43,345 bases of DNA from Pseudomonadota bacterium (lineage in GTDB: Bacteria > Pseudomonadota > Alphaproteobacteria > Rhizobiales > Rhizobiaceae). Position 1 is the stretch's first letter. The number at the start of each line of letters is the position of its first letter. The notes beneath the pieces were generated by a model. That model was not told the origin of the DNA. It did not search any database and saw only the letters and a program-made list of their open reading frames with translations. Of the stretch, positions 26,971-35,448 are shown piece by piece. The stretch is from positions 1-43,345 of the forward strand of contig JAEWDP010000090.1 of the NCBI GenBank assembly GCA_023390055.1, written 5' to 3'. The position numbers were made by a program, and so were the translations under genes.

Positions 26971-27077
26971 AGCACTAATGCTGACGATGTCTGATCGTTG
27001 CAGCATTTACTCGGGCATTTCTCCCTGTTTCTAGCAGACTGATGTCCTGTGTGTACACTGTACATTAGCATAATGCT
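26971..27077. promoter_or_regulatory. Paired palindromes between dehydrogenase and GntR genes
   Basis: AGCACTAATGCT (26971-26982) and AGCATAATGCT (27067-27077) are near-identical palindromes sharing TAATGCT, 96 bp apart. One is near each divergent gene. Just before the second is TGTACA-C-TGTACA (27052-27064), two self-complementary hexamers seven bases apart. These are good candidates for binding by a GntR/FCD regulator, possibly with looping. Binding itself is inferred. Confidence 0.5.
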
Positions 27078-27203
27078 GGTATCTCCCCCTGGCCATTCTA
27101 CCTCACGCGAGGATGCATTTGATGGCTCATTGGCAAGCTGCTAGGCTCCCTTCCGGAGACGAAGCCTGAACGGCTTCGGATGGCCATGGCCAAAGGAGGC
27201 GGG

Positions 27204-28232
27204 ATGGTTTCGGATGACAGGGCAAAGGCAGAGATATCCGTGGGGAAGGCTGCGCCCGGCATGGTGCCGCGTCTCTACCAGCAGGTCTTCGATATCGTAG
27301 CCGGGCAGATTGCCGAGGGGACTTTACGGGAAGGCACGCGATTGAGCGAAACTGCTGTTGCAGAACAGTTCGGCATCAGTCGGGCACCCGCGCGGCAAGC
27401 ACTAAGTGAGCTGGAACAGCAAGGTTACCTCCTGAAGTCTCATGGGCGCGGCTACAAGGTGACAAGGCAGGAGGGTTTGATTGAGAGACCAGGTGATGGA
27501 TCGACTGTTGCCGCCGGCGAGGAGCGTCGCCTGACCCCGTTGGCGACCTGGTCGCGCATTTATGGGGAGGTGGAGAGCGAGATTGCCGCTCGAATACCGT
27601 TTTCGAGATGGCGGGTTAACGAGACCGAGCTTGCGCGCCACTATGATGTCAGTCGAACTGTTGCACGTGATGTTGTTGCACGGCTGCAGCAGCGTGGCGT
27701 GGTTTGTAAGGATGACCGTTCTCGCTGGATAGCGCCAGCGATGACGCCAGCCCATGTTGGCGAGCTTTATGAATTGCGGTGGCTACTGGAGCCTGTAGCC
27801 CTGACAAAAGCCGCGCCTCGGCTTCCGCCGGATGTCTTGCCGGCAATGCGACATCGGTTGGAGGATGCTGCAGACAACATTACTGCTCTGAAGGGACCCG
27901 ATCTCGACCGGTTGGAAGAGGACCTTCACGTGATGCTCCTCGGATATTGTGCAAACGGACCGCTGATGCAGGCCATCGGCTTGCCCCAGGCATTACTAAT
28001 TGCCCATCGCTTCCTTTATCGTTGGATGCCACGGCTATACGGCTCGGAACCATTCCTGCCAGAGCACCTGGATGTTGTTGCGCGGCTGGAGGCCGGCAAC
28101 ATCGATGATGCGGCCAATTCGCTTCGAAACCATCTGCAGGTGTCGCGCGATCGTGCCATCGATCGGATTGAACGCGCAACACGCGAGGTGCATCCTGACG
28201 ATCTTCCTTACCTTGAAAATCTTGAGCGGTGA
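27204..28232 (+). CDS. GntR-type regulator with two winged-helix domains and FCD domain
   Basis: The product has 342 residues from the ATG at 27204, which has AAAGGAGG four bases upstream; ATGs at 27180 and 27186 are alternatives. The first winged helix spans about 20-90 (LYQQVFDIVAGQIAEGTL, LSETAVAEQFGISRAPARQALSEL, GRGYKVTR). A second, more divergent one spans about 115-178 (IYGEVESEIAARIPF, VNETELARHYDVSRTVARDVVARL, RSRWIAP). An all-helical FCD-like effector domain covers about 183-330 (ELYELRWLLEPVAL, LPEHLDVVARLEAGN). Two DNA-binding domains in one chain are unusual for the family. It diverges from the Ldh2-type gene and probably controls it. Confidence 0.88.
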   Translation: MVSDDRAKAEISVGKAAPGMVPRLYQQVFDIVAGQIAEGTLREGTRLSETAVAEQFGISRAPARQALSELEQQGYLLKSHGRGYKVTRQEGLIERPGDGSTVAAGEERRLTPLATWSRIYGEVESEIAARIPFSRWRVNETELARHYDVSRTVARDVVARLQQRGVVCKDDRSRWIAPAMTPAHVGELYELRWLLEPVALTKAAPRLPPDVLPAMRHRLEDAADNITALKGPDLDRLEEDLHVMLLGYCANGPLMQAIGLPQALLIAHRFLYRWMPRLYGSEPFLPEHLDVVARLEAGNIDDAANSLRNHLQVSRDRAIDRIERATREVHPDDLPYLENLER

Positions 28233-28357
28233 TCAAGAACCGGAGCCGCTTCATCACAATTCTGGACGTTTTCCGGGATCTCTTGGCCGCAATCGTAGCA
28301 AAGAAGCGGCCGTATGGCATTCTGAACTGATCTGACAGGGCTTGCAGCAAATCCTTG

Positions 28358-29146
28358 TCAGCTGACTGCAAGCTTAACGATCTTGTGATCCTGATCGATG
28401 CGGACACCGGACAGGATACCGCTCTTGAAGGCTCCCGTATCAACATTGATCCTTCCAGCCTTCAGTTCGATGTTCTGGACGGGTGTATGCCCGTGAACCG
28501 TGATGAAGCCGGTTGGAACAACGTCTCCCGTATCGAAATCCGGCCGTGACCATAACAGGTCCTGGTCCAGCTGACGTTCAAGGGGAATGCCAGCTCGAGT
28601 TCCACCGTGAACAAATGTATAGTGTGGAACAGAGAGCAATGACGGGGCAGCTTGCAGGAAAGCAACATGGTGGGGAGGAATTCTGCTTGCCAGAAGGCCC
28701 CTTATTGATGGCCCTCTTTCCGCCGCAGCATCGATCCCGTACGACCGCAGCGTATCCCTGCCCCCCAATCGGAGCCAGTCGTGCTCTGGGGCGGGATTGT
28801 CGAGATAGGACAACATCAGTTCCTCGTGATTGCCGGCAAGGCAGAAACGCTTGAAGCCAGGGGGCGGAGGAGAAGACAGATGATTGAGGACCGCGGCACT
28901 TTCAAATCCACGGTCAACATAATCGCCAAGAAGAATAATCCATTTCTCGTCGGATATATTCGCGGCGTCGCGGACAATGAACTGTTCCATCTTTAAGAGA
29001 AGGGAGTAGCATCCGTGTATGTCGCCGACTGCATAAATGAGGTGCGGGCGCCGATCGAAGAACAGCTTCCGTCTGGAGCCACGCTGTGGCATCCCATGAC
29101 GACCCGAAACCATGCGACTTAACAGGTGTTTTACAATCATGCGCAT
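28358..29146 (-). CDS. Metallophosphoesterase (PrpA/ApaH-like serine/threonine phosphatase)
   Basis: This roughly 262-residue calcineurin-type phosphatase has the metal-binding set in order: GDIHG (41-45), GDYVDRG (74-80), GNHEE (105-109), then VHGG near 175 and the closing HGHTP near 215. Such proteins dephosphorylate phosphoproteins or hydrolyse diadenosine tetraphosphate; the sequence does not separate the two. The start is uncertain: ATG at 29146 or 29140, both without a clear Shine-Dalgarno sequence, while the frame is open to 29242. It is a single gene, convergent with the GntR regulator. It is shared widely among rhizobia as a conserved phosphatase. Confidence 0.85.
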   Translation of the reverse strand: MRMIVKHLLSRMVSGRHGMPQRGSRRKLFFDRRPHLIYAVGDIHGCYSLLLKMEQFIVRDAANISDEKWIILLGDYVDRGFESAAVLNHLSSPPPPGFKRFCLAGNHEELMLSYLDNPAPEHDWLRLGGRDTLRSYGIDAAAERGPSIRGLLASRIPPHHVAFLQAAPSLLSVPHYTFVHGGTRAGIPLERQLDQDLLWSRPDFDTGDVVPTGFITVHGHTPVQNIELKAGRINVDTGAFKSGILSGVRIDQDHKIVKLAVS

Positions 29147-29275
29147 TTTGTCTGTCGCGCAGCCAACGTGACATCGTCCATCGAATTTTTCCCGTTGAGG
29201 ATCCGCTCTGAAGCAGCGGTCCTTTCTACGCGAGCTACACAAGCGCTTGTTGCGAAGACGCGGCGTGCAAAGATG

Positions 29276-29619
29276 CTAAGGTGCCGCTGACAGGAACGCG
29301 TCTGACGCGATACCGGTGCTCTCACGGGTTGGACCTTGAAGTTCGATGACATGGTGGCCATTGCGTCCTTGAGTTTTTCGCCAGACGGAGCCTTCGTATT
29401 CGTCTGCTGCATGGTGTCCTGCGCCAGGCTTCCCGGGATACTGGTGGCACAAGCAATATCTGTTTGAAATCTGAATGAAATATAATGGAATGGTCGGGAG
29501 TATCCAGTTGCAACCGGATGGATCCACGAGCGTTGCAGGGATGGGCGCGTCGGCAAAAGGCAAATTGAGCTGATCAAGATAGTGCGCAACTCCTTGACGT
29601 TTGCTGCGTCAGAAGGCAT
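29276..29619 (-). pseudogene. Possible frameshifted small gene of unknown function
   Basis: On the minus strand an ATG at 29619 with a GGGGG ribosome-site candidate starts MPSDAANVKE. The natural-looking continuation (VAHYLDQLNLPFADAPIPAT, then HHAADEYEGSVWRK and GRNGHHVIELQGP) runs in the frame shifted by one base, to a TAG at 29276. That second frame has no ATG or GTG; its only start is a TTG at 29563. A one-base insertion or a sequencing error near 29590-29605 would reconcile the two. I recognise no family. A true short gene starting at the TTG, or no gene at all, are the alternatives. Confidence 0.3.
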
Positions 29620-29699
29620 TTGACCCCCTTATTGACGACATCCAGTAGTGCAAGACTACGAGGCCATGCACTACCAGTCGCTTGAAAGAGAAAACAAGA

Positions 29700-30110
29700 A
29701 TGGCAAAAGCAACCTCCTCGGCGCCATCACAGCGCATGCTTCGCGTTGGCGAACAGGTGCGTGCTGCAATCACGCAGGTGCTCCAGCGTGGCGAAGTGCG
29801 TGACGATCTTCTGGAGAAGACTGTCATCTCTGTCTCGGAAGTTCGCATGTCGCCTGATCTCAAGATTGCGACCGCCTATATTACGCCGCTCGGACTGTCG
29901 GATCACAAAAATGTCATTGATGCCCTGAACCGAAATGCGAAGTTCATTCGTGGTCGACTTTCGGGGCAGCTGCGGCAGATGAAATACATGCCGGAAGTCC
30001 GATTCCGTGATGATACCAGCTTCGATAACTATCAAAAGATCGACCAGTTGTTGCGTTCGCCCGAGGTCAGCCGTGATCTTGATGCGCCAGGTTCGCAAGA
30101 CGAAGAATAA
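29700..30110 (+). CDS. rbfA: 30S ribosome-binding factor A
   Basis: RbfA binds the immature 30S subunit and helps process the 5' end of 16S rRNA, especially in the cold. The 136-residue protein shows the KH-like core: QRMLRVGEQVRAAITQVLQRGEVRD, then VSEVRMSPDLKIATAYITPLG, and RGRLSGQLRQMKYMPEVRFRDDTSFD. The ATG at 29700 follows a GAAAGAG stretch; an upstream TTG (29682) is less likely. It is 11 bp before truB, a standard pairing. The usual upstream partner infB is not adjacent here; instead minus-strand genes lie upstream, so the promoter must be in 29620-29700. Confidence 0.95.
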   Translation: MAKATSSAPSQRMLRVGEQVRAAITQVLQRGEVRDDLLEKTVISVSEVRMSPDLKIATAYITPLGLSDHKNVIDALNRNAKFIRGRLSGQLRQMKYMPEVRFRDDTSFDNYQKIDQLLRSPEVSRDLDAPGSQDEE

Positions 30111-30121
30111 GAAAAGACAGA

Positions 30122-31054
30122 ATGTCCAAACCACGCAAACCAAAGGGCCGTCCGGTTTCCGGCTGGCTGATTCTCGACAAACCGATCGATTTCGGATCCA
30201 CGGAGGCTGTTTCCAAGATCAAGTGGCTTTTCAATGCTCAGAAATGTGGTCATGCGGGCACACTCGACCCGTTGGCTTCTGGCATGTTGCCGATCGCCCT
30301 TGGTGATGCGACCAAGACTGTTCCTTATGTAATGGATGGACGTAAAATTTATGACTTTACGGTCAGCTGGGGTGAGGAACGCTCAACGGACGATCTGGAA
30401 GGTGAAACCACACAGACGTCCAGCAGGCGGCCTGCGGAGCAGGAAATATCTGACCTTTTGCCGAAATACACTGGCACGATCAGCCAGGTGCCGCCGCAGT
30501 TCTCCGCGATCAAGATTGCAGGAGAACGTGCCTATGATCTCGCCCGGGACGGTGAGGTGGTGGAGATTCCCTCACGGGAGGTGGAGATCTTCCGGTTGAC
30601 ATTGCTTGGATGCCCAACAGTGGACACTGCGCAGTTCGAGGTCGAATGCGGAAAGGGCACCTATGTGCGTGCCCTGGCGCGCGATCTTGGTCGCGATCTT
30701 GGGTGTTACGGTCATATTTCGTCGCTTCGCAGGACTTTTGTAGCGCCTTTTGCCGAGGAACGGATGGTGCCACTTGCCGATCTCGTTGCTCTGGAAAAGA
30801 TGGAGGATCGCGATGAAAGGTTTGCTGCGCTGGATGCGCGCTTGATCGACACGGCAGAAGCCCTTTCCAGCCTCCCGAACCTTCCAGTGAGTGACGATCA
30901 GGCCCACCGGATCAGGATGGGCAATTCGATAATTGTCCGTGGGCGCGACGCGCCGCTGGCAGAACCGGAGGTCTATGCGACTGCAAGAGGCCGACTGGTC
31001 GCTATTGGCGAAGTCAGCCAGGGAGAATTTCGCCCCAAGCGAGTATTCGGTTAA
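30122..31054 (+). CDS. truB: tRNA pseudouridine(55) synthase
   Basis: TruB makes pseudouridine 55 in the T-loop of tRNAs. The 310-residue length is normal. The N-terminal motif SGWLILDKPIDFGSTEAV (13-30) and the catalytic-Asp motif CGHAGTLDPLASGMLPIALGDATK (42-65, Asp49) are intact, as are YDFTVSWGEERSTDD and the tRNA-binding VECGKGTYVRALARDLG near 178-194. The C-terminal region (about 240-310) is the small alphaproteobacterial extension. AAGACAG precedes the ATG. It is followed by a 500-bp gap before rpsO. Confidence 0.96.
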   Translation: MSKPRKPKGRPVSGWLILDKPIDFGSTEAVSKIKWLFNAQKCGHAGTLDPLASGMLPIALGDATKTVPYVMDGRKIYDFTVSWGEERSTDDLEGETTQTSSRRPAEQEISDLLPKYTGTISQVPPQFSAIKIAGERAYDLARDGEVVEIPSREVEIFRLTLLGCPTVDTAQFEVECGKGTYVRALARDLGRDLGCYGHISSLRRTFVAPFAEERMVPLADLVALEKMEDRDERFAALDARLIDTAEALSSLPNLPVSDDQAHRIRMGNSIIVRGRDAPLAEPEVYATARGRLVAIGEVSQGEFRPKRVFG

Positions 31055-31555
31055 TATCTTCTCAGCGTAATGGTTGCTCTTCCGAGTAGCGGCTTAAGCC
31101 AAAATCAGTCCGTGCCGAACCGCCGTGCCTTGTACGTGAGCCGGGACAAAAACGGTATGCCGACGATCTCTTGCGGGTGTCGGTAATATTGCCCACCGTG
31201 ATCGAAACGTCACCATCCCGGTCTCGGGAGATTCAGGCGCCGTCCTCGAGCCCATAACGACCATCGGGGCGCTGTGATCCCCTTCATGCTTCGCTGCCTT
31301 GCAGAGCGGCATCTTTTAGTAGCGTCAAGCAGTATGTTGAAACACGGCAGGTGGGTTTCGTCAGTACTCATAAGGACGAGGTTTTCACGCTAGCCAAGGA
31401 TGACAGAGTGCAAGCCTCTTCCCATTGGGGGCGGCTTGAGGTATAGGCAGCGCCAGCATTGGGCACTGAGGTGCCACTTTTGCGTTTCATGGCTACGGCT
31501 GGACGACATCCCGGCCGTTGGCGACTCTGATCCTCATAAATGAAAGGACTGTCCG
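31055..31555 (+). other. truB-rpsO intergenic region with possible rpsO leader
   Basis: There is no convincing gene in these 501 bases. GGCAC (31462-31466) pairs with GTGCC (31471-31475) around TGAG and is followed by ACTTTTGCGTTTC, a small terminator- or attenuator-like hairpin. CGGC and GCCG arms flank position 31510, just before rpsO. An S15-binding leader is common before rpsO, so autoregulation is plausible. The promoter of rpsO must also lie here. Confidence 0.35.
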
Positions 31556-31825
31556 ATGTCGATTACTGCCGAGCGCAAGGCCGAACTCATCAAGGAATAT
31601 GCAACTGTGGAAGGAGATACTGGTTCTCCGGAAGTTCAGGTTGCGATCCTGACTGAGCGTATCAATAACCTGACCGAGCATTTCAAGGGCCACAAGAAGG
31701 ATAACCACTCCCGCCGTGGCCTGCTCAAGATGGTTTCAAGCCGCCGCTCGCTTCTTGACTACCTCAAGAAGAAGGACGAAGGCCGCTACTTCAAGCTGAT
31801 CGGCAGCTTGGGTATCCGCCGCTAA
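31556..31825 (+). CDS. rpsO: 30S ribosomal protein S15
   Basis: S15 is a primary binder of the central domain of 16S rRNA and bridges to the 50S subunit. The 89 residues match the family exactly: AERKAELIKEYATVEGDTGSPEVQVAILTERI, LTEHFKGHKKDNHSRRGLLKMVSSRRSLLDYLKK, and the end YFKLIGSLGIRR. GAAAGGA lies ten bases before the ATG. It is followed by a strong hairpin and then pnp, the classical rpsO-pnp pairing. Confidence 0.98.
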   Translation: MSITAERKAELIKEYATVEGDTGSPEVQVAILTERINNLTEHFKGHKKDNHSRRGLLKMVSSRRSLLDYLKKKDEGRYFKLIGSLGIRR

Positions 31826-31832
31826 AAGTTGC

Positions 31833-31861
31833 TGGCGGGCGTCTCACAGGGACGCCCGCCA
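31833..31861 (+). terminator. Strong GC-rich hairpin after rpsO
   Basis: TGGCGGGCGTC (31833-31843) pairs perfectly with GACGCCCGCCA (31851-31861) over a seven-base loop, eight bases past the rpsO stop codon. Only two T follow, so readthrough into pnp is likely, as in the E. coli rpsO-pnp operon. Confidence 0.8.
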
Positions 31862-31960
31862 TTCATGCCTTCGGGAAGCCGGAGGTTGCGGTCGTGAGTG
31901 TACCGCACTGGCGTGCCGGATGGGCCGGCCTTGCCAATTTAACCGCTGACCTGCCATGGG

Positions 31961-32028
31961 GCAGGATTGCCGGATGCTTTCGCCAGACATTCTCCTGGCT
32001 CGATGATGGATTGGTAGTGCAATCCTGC
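31961..32028 (+). promoter_or_regulatory. Structured pnp leader (candidate RNase III/PNPase autoregulation site)
   Basis: GCAGGATTGC (31961-31970) pairs perfectly with GCAATCCTGC (32019-32028). Inside, GCCAG (31982-31986) pairs with CTGGC (31995-31999). The structure ends about 100 bases before the pnp start. In E. coli the pnp leader hairpin is cut by RNase III and mediates PNPase autoregulation. The same role here is an inference from position and structure. Confidence 0.5.
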
Positions 32029-32129
32029 ATGATGAAAGCCTCCCGTTGTCTTGCCCATGACACGTCAACATTCGCGCTGCTCGCATGGCTGTCTGCTGAT
32101 GGCCGGGGCCGCGTCACGAAGGACAAGAT

Positions 32130-34280
32130 ATGTTCAATACACATTCCGTCGAAATCGAGTGGGCCGGCCGCCCGCTAAAATTGGAAACCGGCAAGATCGC
32201 CCGTCAGGCCGATGGCGCTGTTCTCGCGACCTACGGAGAAACAATCGTCCTTGCGACGGTCGTTTCGGCCAAGGCGCCAAAGCCTGGACAGGATTTCTTT
32301 CCGCTGACCGTCAACTACCAGGAAAAGACCTACGCAGCCGGCAAGATTCCAGGTGGCTATTTCAAGCGTGAAGGTCGCCCAAGCGAGAACGAGACTCTTG
32401 TTTCGCGTCTTATTGACCGTCCGATCCGCCCGCTCTTCCCGGAAGGCTACAAGAACGACACGCAGGTTGTCATCACGGTCATTCAGCATGATCTTGAAAA
32501 CAATCCGGATATACTTTCCATGATCGCCACTTCGGCGGCACTGACGCTGTCGGGCGTACCTTTCATGGGGCCGGTTGGTGGTGCCCGCGTCGGTTACATC
32601 AATGGAGAGTATGTCCTCAACCCCCATCTTGACGAGATGGACGAGTCGAATCTCGATCTTGTCGTTGCGGGCACGCAAGACGCGGTTCTCATGGTGGAAT
32701 CGGAAGCCAAGGAACTGAACGAAGACGTCATGCTTGGTGCTGTGATGTTTGGACATCGCGGTTTCCAGCCGGTCATCGATGCGATAATCAAGCTTGCTGA
32801 AGTCGCAGCCAAGGAGCCGCGGGAATTCGAGCCGGAGAACTACTCCGAGCTTGAAGCCGAGATGCTCAAGCTTGCAGAAACCGAGCTGCGCGATGCATAC
32901 AAGATTACGCAGAAAGCTGATCGCTATGCAGCCGTCGATGCCGTGAAGGCAAAGGTCAAGACGCATTTCCTGCCTGAGGGTGTCGCTGATCCGAAATATA
33001 CGCCGGAAGAGATCGGTGCCATTTTCAAGCACCTCCAGGCCAAGATCGTTCGTTGGAATATTCTCGACACGAAGAGCCGCATTGACGGTCGTGATCTGGA
33101 AACAGTTCGTCCGATCGTTGCTGAGGTCGGTCTCCTGCCGCGTACCCATGGTTCAGCGCTCTTTACCCGTGGTGAAACGCAGGCAGTGGTCGTCGCGACG
33201 TTGGGTACCGGTGAGGACGAGCAGTATGTCGATTCTTTGACAGGTATGTACAAAGAAAACTTCATGCTCCATTACAATTTCCCGCCCTATTCGGTCGGTG
33301 AAACCGGACGTATGGGGTCCCCGGGCCGTCGTGAGATCGGCCATGGAAAGCTCGCATGGCGTGCTATCCACCCAATGCTGCCGACGGCTGAACAGTTCCC
33401 CTACACGTTGCGGGTAGTCTCGGAGATCACTGAATCCAACGGGTCGTCCTCCATGGCGACGGTCTGCGGCACCTCACTTGCTCTGATGGACGCTGGCGTT
33501 CCGCTGGCAAAGCCGGTTGCCGGGATTGCGATGGGCCTGATCCTGGAAGGCGATCGTTTCGCGGTCCTTTCCGATATTCTGGGTGACGAAGACCACCTTG
33601 GCGATATGGATTTCAAGGTTGCAGGCACGGCTGACGGCATTACCTCGCTGCAGATGGACATCAAGATCGCCGGCATTACCGAAGAGATCATGAAGGTCGC
33701 GCTTGACCAGGCACAGGGCGGGCGCAAGCACATCCTCGGGGAGATGGCGAAGGCTATCACGGAAAGCCGTGGTCAACTCGGCGAATTCGCACCGCGTATC
33801 GAAGTGATGAACATCCCTGTTGATAAGATCCGCGAAGTTATTGGCTCAGGTGGCAAGATCATTCGTGAAATCGTCGAAAAGACGGGCGCCAAGATCAATA
33901 TCGAGGACGATGGTACGGTAAAGATTGCATCCTCGTCGGGCAAGGAGATCGAAGCAGCTCGCAATTGGATCCATTCGATTGTTGCGGAGCCGGAAGTTGG
34001 CCAGATTTACGAGGGTACGGTTGTTAAAACTGCTGATTTCGGCGCCTTCGTGAACTTCTTCGGTGCACGCGACGGTCTCGTGCACATTTCGCAGCTTGCA
34101 ACAGAACGTGTTGCCAAGACGACTGACGTGGTCAAGGAAGGCGACAAGGTCTGGGTCAAGCTGATGGGCTTTGACGAGCGTGGAAAGGTTCGCTTGTCCA
34201 TGAAGGTCGTCGACCAGTCGACCGGTCAGGAGAGCGCCCCGGAGAAAAAGAAGAGCGATAACGGCGAAGCTGCCGAGTAA
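32130..34280 (+). CDS. pnp: Polyribonucleotide nucleotidyltransferase (PNPase)
   Basis: PNPase degrades RNA 3' to 5' by phosphorolysis and is a degradosome component. The 716-residue chain has two RNase PH-like cores (about 10-230 and 325-540; FFPLTVNYQEKTYAAGKIPGG and SNGSSSMATVCG are seen), joined by a helical domain. A KH domain around residue 570 (VIGSGGKIIREI) and an S1 domain from about 622 (GQIYEGTVVKTADFGAFVNFF) complete it. The tail (QESAPEKKKSDNGEAAE) is charged. GAAGGACA precedes the ATG. It is downstream of rpsO and ends at a clear intrinsic terminator. Confidence 0.98.
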   Translation: MFNTHSVEIEWAGRPLKLETGKIARQADGAVLATYGETIVLATVVSAKAPKPGQDFFPLTVNYQEKTYAAGKIPGGYFKREGRPSENETLVSRLIDRPIRPLFPEGYKNDTQVVITVIQHDLENNPDILSMIATSAALTLSGVPFMGPVGGARVGYINGEYVLNPHLDEMDESNLDLVVAGTQDAVLMVESEAKELNEDVMLGAVMFGHRGFQPVIDAIIKLAEVAAKEPREFEPENYSELEAEMLKLAETELRDAYKITQKADRYAAVDAVKAKVKTHFLPEGVADPKYTPEEIGAIFKHLQAKIVRWNILDTKSRIDGRDLETVRPIVAEVGLLPRTHGSALFTRGETQAVVVATLGTGEDEQYVDSLTGMYKENFMLHYNFPPYSVGETGRMGSPGRREIGHGKLAWRAIHPMLPTAEQFPYTLRVVSEITESNGSSSMATVCGTSLALMDAGVPLAKPVAGIAMGLILEGDRFAVLSDILGDEDHLGDMDFKVAGTADGITSLQMDIKIAGITEEIMKVALDQAQGGRKHILGEMAKAITESRGQLGEFAPRIEVMNIPVDKIREVIGSGGKIIREIVEKTGAKINIEDDGTVKIASSSGKEIEAARNWIHSIVAEPEVGQIYEGTVVKTADFGAFVNFFGARDGLVHISQLATERVAKTTDVVKEGDKVWVKLMGFDERGKVRLSMKVVDQSTGQESAPEKKKSDNGEAAE

Positions 34281-34304
34281 GGCTTTTCGTTGCTCAGACT
34301 ATCG

Positions 34305-34337
34305 AGGCGCGGGAAATTTTCCGCGCCTTTCGCTTTT
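34305..34337 (+). terminator. Intrinsic terminator of pnp
   Basis: AGGCGCGG (34305-34312) pairs with CCGCGCCT (34321-34328); the inner AAA/TTT can extend it. A T-rich tract (TTTCGCTTTTTG) follows directly. It begins 25 bases after the pnp stop codon and lies just before the methyltransferase gene. Confidence 0.88.
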
Positions 34338-34357
34338 TGTCATTGAAAGTCAGCCCC

Positions 34358-35365
34358 ATGAGCCGTGACGTCCTGAAGACCCTCTTTCATCCATTCGCGA
34401 CGGGTGCCATCGCAGTCCCGGGGGAGGATGAGTGCATCCTGTTCCTTGGTGCGGAGGCTGGGCACGCTCTACCGGATGGTTTTGCAGCAAGGCTGGTGGC
34501 AGTTCAACCTTTTCGGCCGTTGTTCCGAGCCCTCGGAGAAGGTGCAATTCCCGTTTGTGAAGGTGACGGCTATGACGGTGCGCTGGTTCTCTGTGGCAAG
34601 CATCGTGGTGAAAATGAAAATCGGGTAGCGATGGCGTTGGAGCGGGTCAGGGCTGGCGGTATGATCGTTGTTGCCGGTGGCAAGGAAGACGGTATCCAGC
34701 CGCTCCGTAATAGCCTGCTCAAACTGGAAATTCCGCTGGATTATACGCCGAAGTATCACGGTGTCGCAGTCTGGTTCTCGCGCCCGGACAACGTGGCGTC
34801 AGCGATTGCGAGATTAAAGAAGGTGCCGGTTGTCGTGGATGGACAATTTGAGGCGGCACCGGGCATGTTTTCACATGATCGCGTCGATGCCGGATCCGAA
34901 CTTCTCGCGGGGAGATTGCCAACTGATTTTGAGGGTAATGCTGCTGATTTCGGAGCGGGCTGGGGTTATCTCTCGGTGATGCTTGCCAAGGCATCTGCGC
35001 GCATGAACCGCATCGATCTGTATGAGGCTGATTATCAGGCCCTGGAATTTGCCAAACTCAACATGTCGCGTCACTGCCCGGATGTTACGGCCCGCTTCTT
35101 CTGGCAGGACCTAGGCAGCGAACCTGTCAGGGATCGTTATGATCTCGTGATTATGAACCCGCCATTTCATGAAACTCAGGCGGCTGACCCAGAACTTGGC
35201 AAGGCGATGATCAGGGCGGCGGCAACGGCCATGAAGAATGGCGGACGGCTGTTACTCGTTGCCAATCGTGGTTTGCCTTATGAAGGTCTCATGAAGGAAA
35301 GCTTCAGGGAAACGGGTGAGACCTGCCGCAACGCACGCTTCAAGATATTGTGGGCAAGGAAATAG
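34358..35365 (+). CDS. Class I SAM-dependent methyltransferase, RsmC-like
   Basis: The 335-residue protein has the two-part layout of RsmC/RlmG-type guanine-N2 rRNA methyltransferases. A degenerate N-terminal half (about 1-160) precedes an active C-terminal half with the SAM motif ADFGAGWGYLSVML (about 197-210) and the N2-methyltransferase motif VIMNPPFHE (about 264-272). The predicted target is 16S rRNA G1207, but related enzymes modify 23S rRNA. I use the ATG at 34358. Two TTG codons upstream lie within the pnp terminator and are unlikely starts. The ribosome binding site is weak. It is probably monocistronic after the pnp terminator. Confidence 0.88.
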   Translation: MSRDVLKTLFHPFATGAIAVPGEDECILFLGAEAGHALPDGFAARLVAVQPFRPLFRALGEGAIPVCEGDGYDGALVLCGKHRGENENRVAMALERVRAGGMIVVAGGKEDGIQPLRNSLLKLEIPLDYTPKYHGVAVWFSRPDNVASAIARLKKVPVVVDGQFEAAPGMFSHDRVDAGSELLAGRLPTDFEGNAADFGAGWGYLSVMLAKASARMNRIDLYEADYQALEFAKLNMSRHCPDVTARFFWQDLGSEPVRDRYDLVIMNPPFHETQAADPELGKAMIRAAATAMKNGGRLLLVANRGLPYEGLMKESFRETGETCRNARFKILWARK

Positions 35366-35448
35366 CGACAGGCCATTGCCCAAAGACGCCCTGCACAAAA
35401 TAAATGATTGAGCAGGGCGGAATTCCTGGCATTTGCTGGTCGCCGGTC

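Noticed and set aside
31094..31312. 72-codon open frame on the minus strand in the truB-rpsO gap
   Set aside because: No ribosome binding site and no family resemblance.
31894..32178. 94-codon open frame on the plus strand between rpsO and pnp
   Set aside because: It runs over the structured pnp leader and into pnp; no Shine-Dalgarno and no protein-like pattern.
32175..33149. 324-codon open frame on the minus strand
   Set aside because: It is antisense to pnp, whose identity is certain; no ribosome binding site or recognisable protein features.
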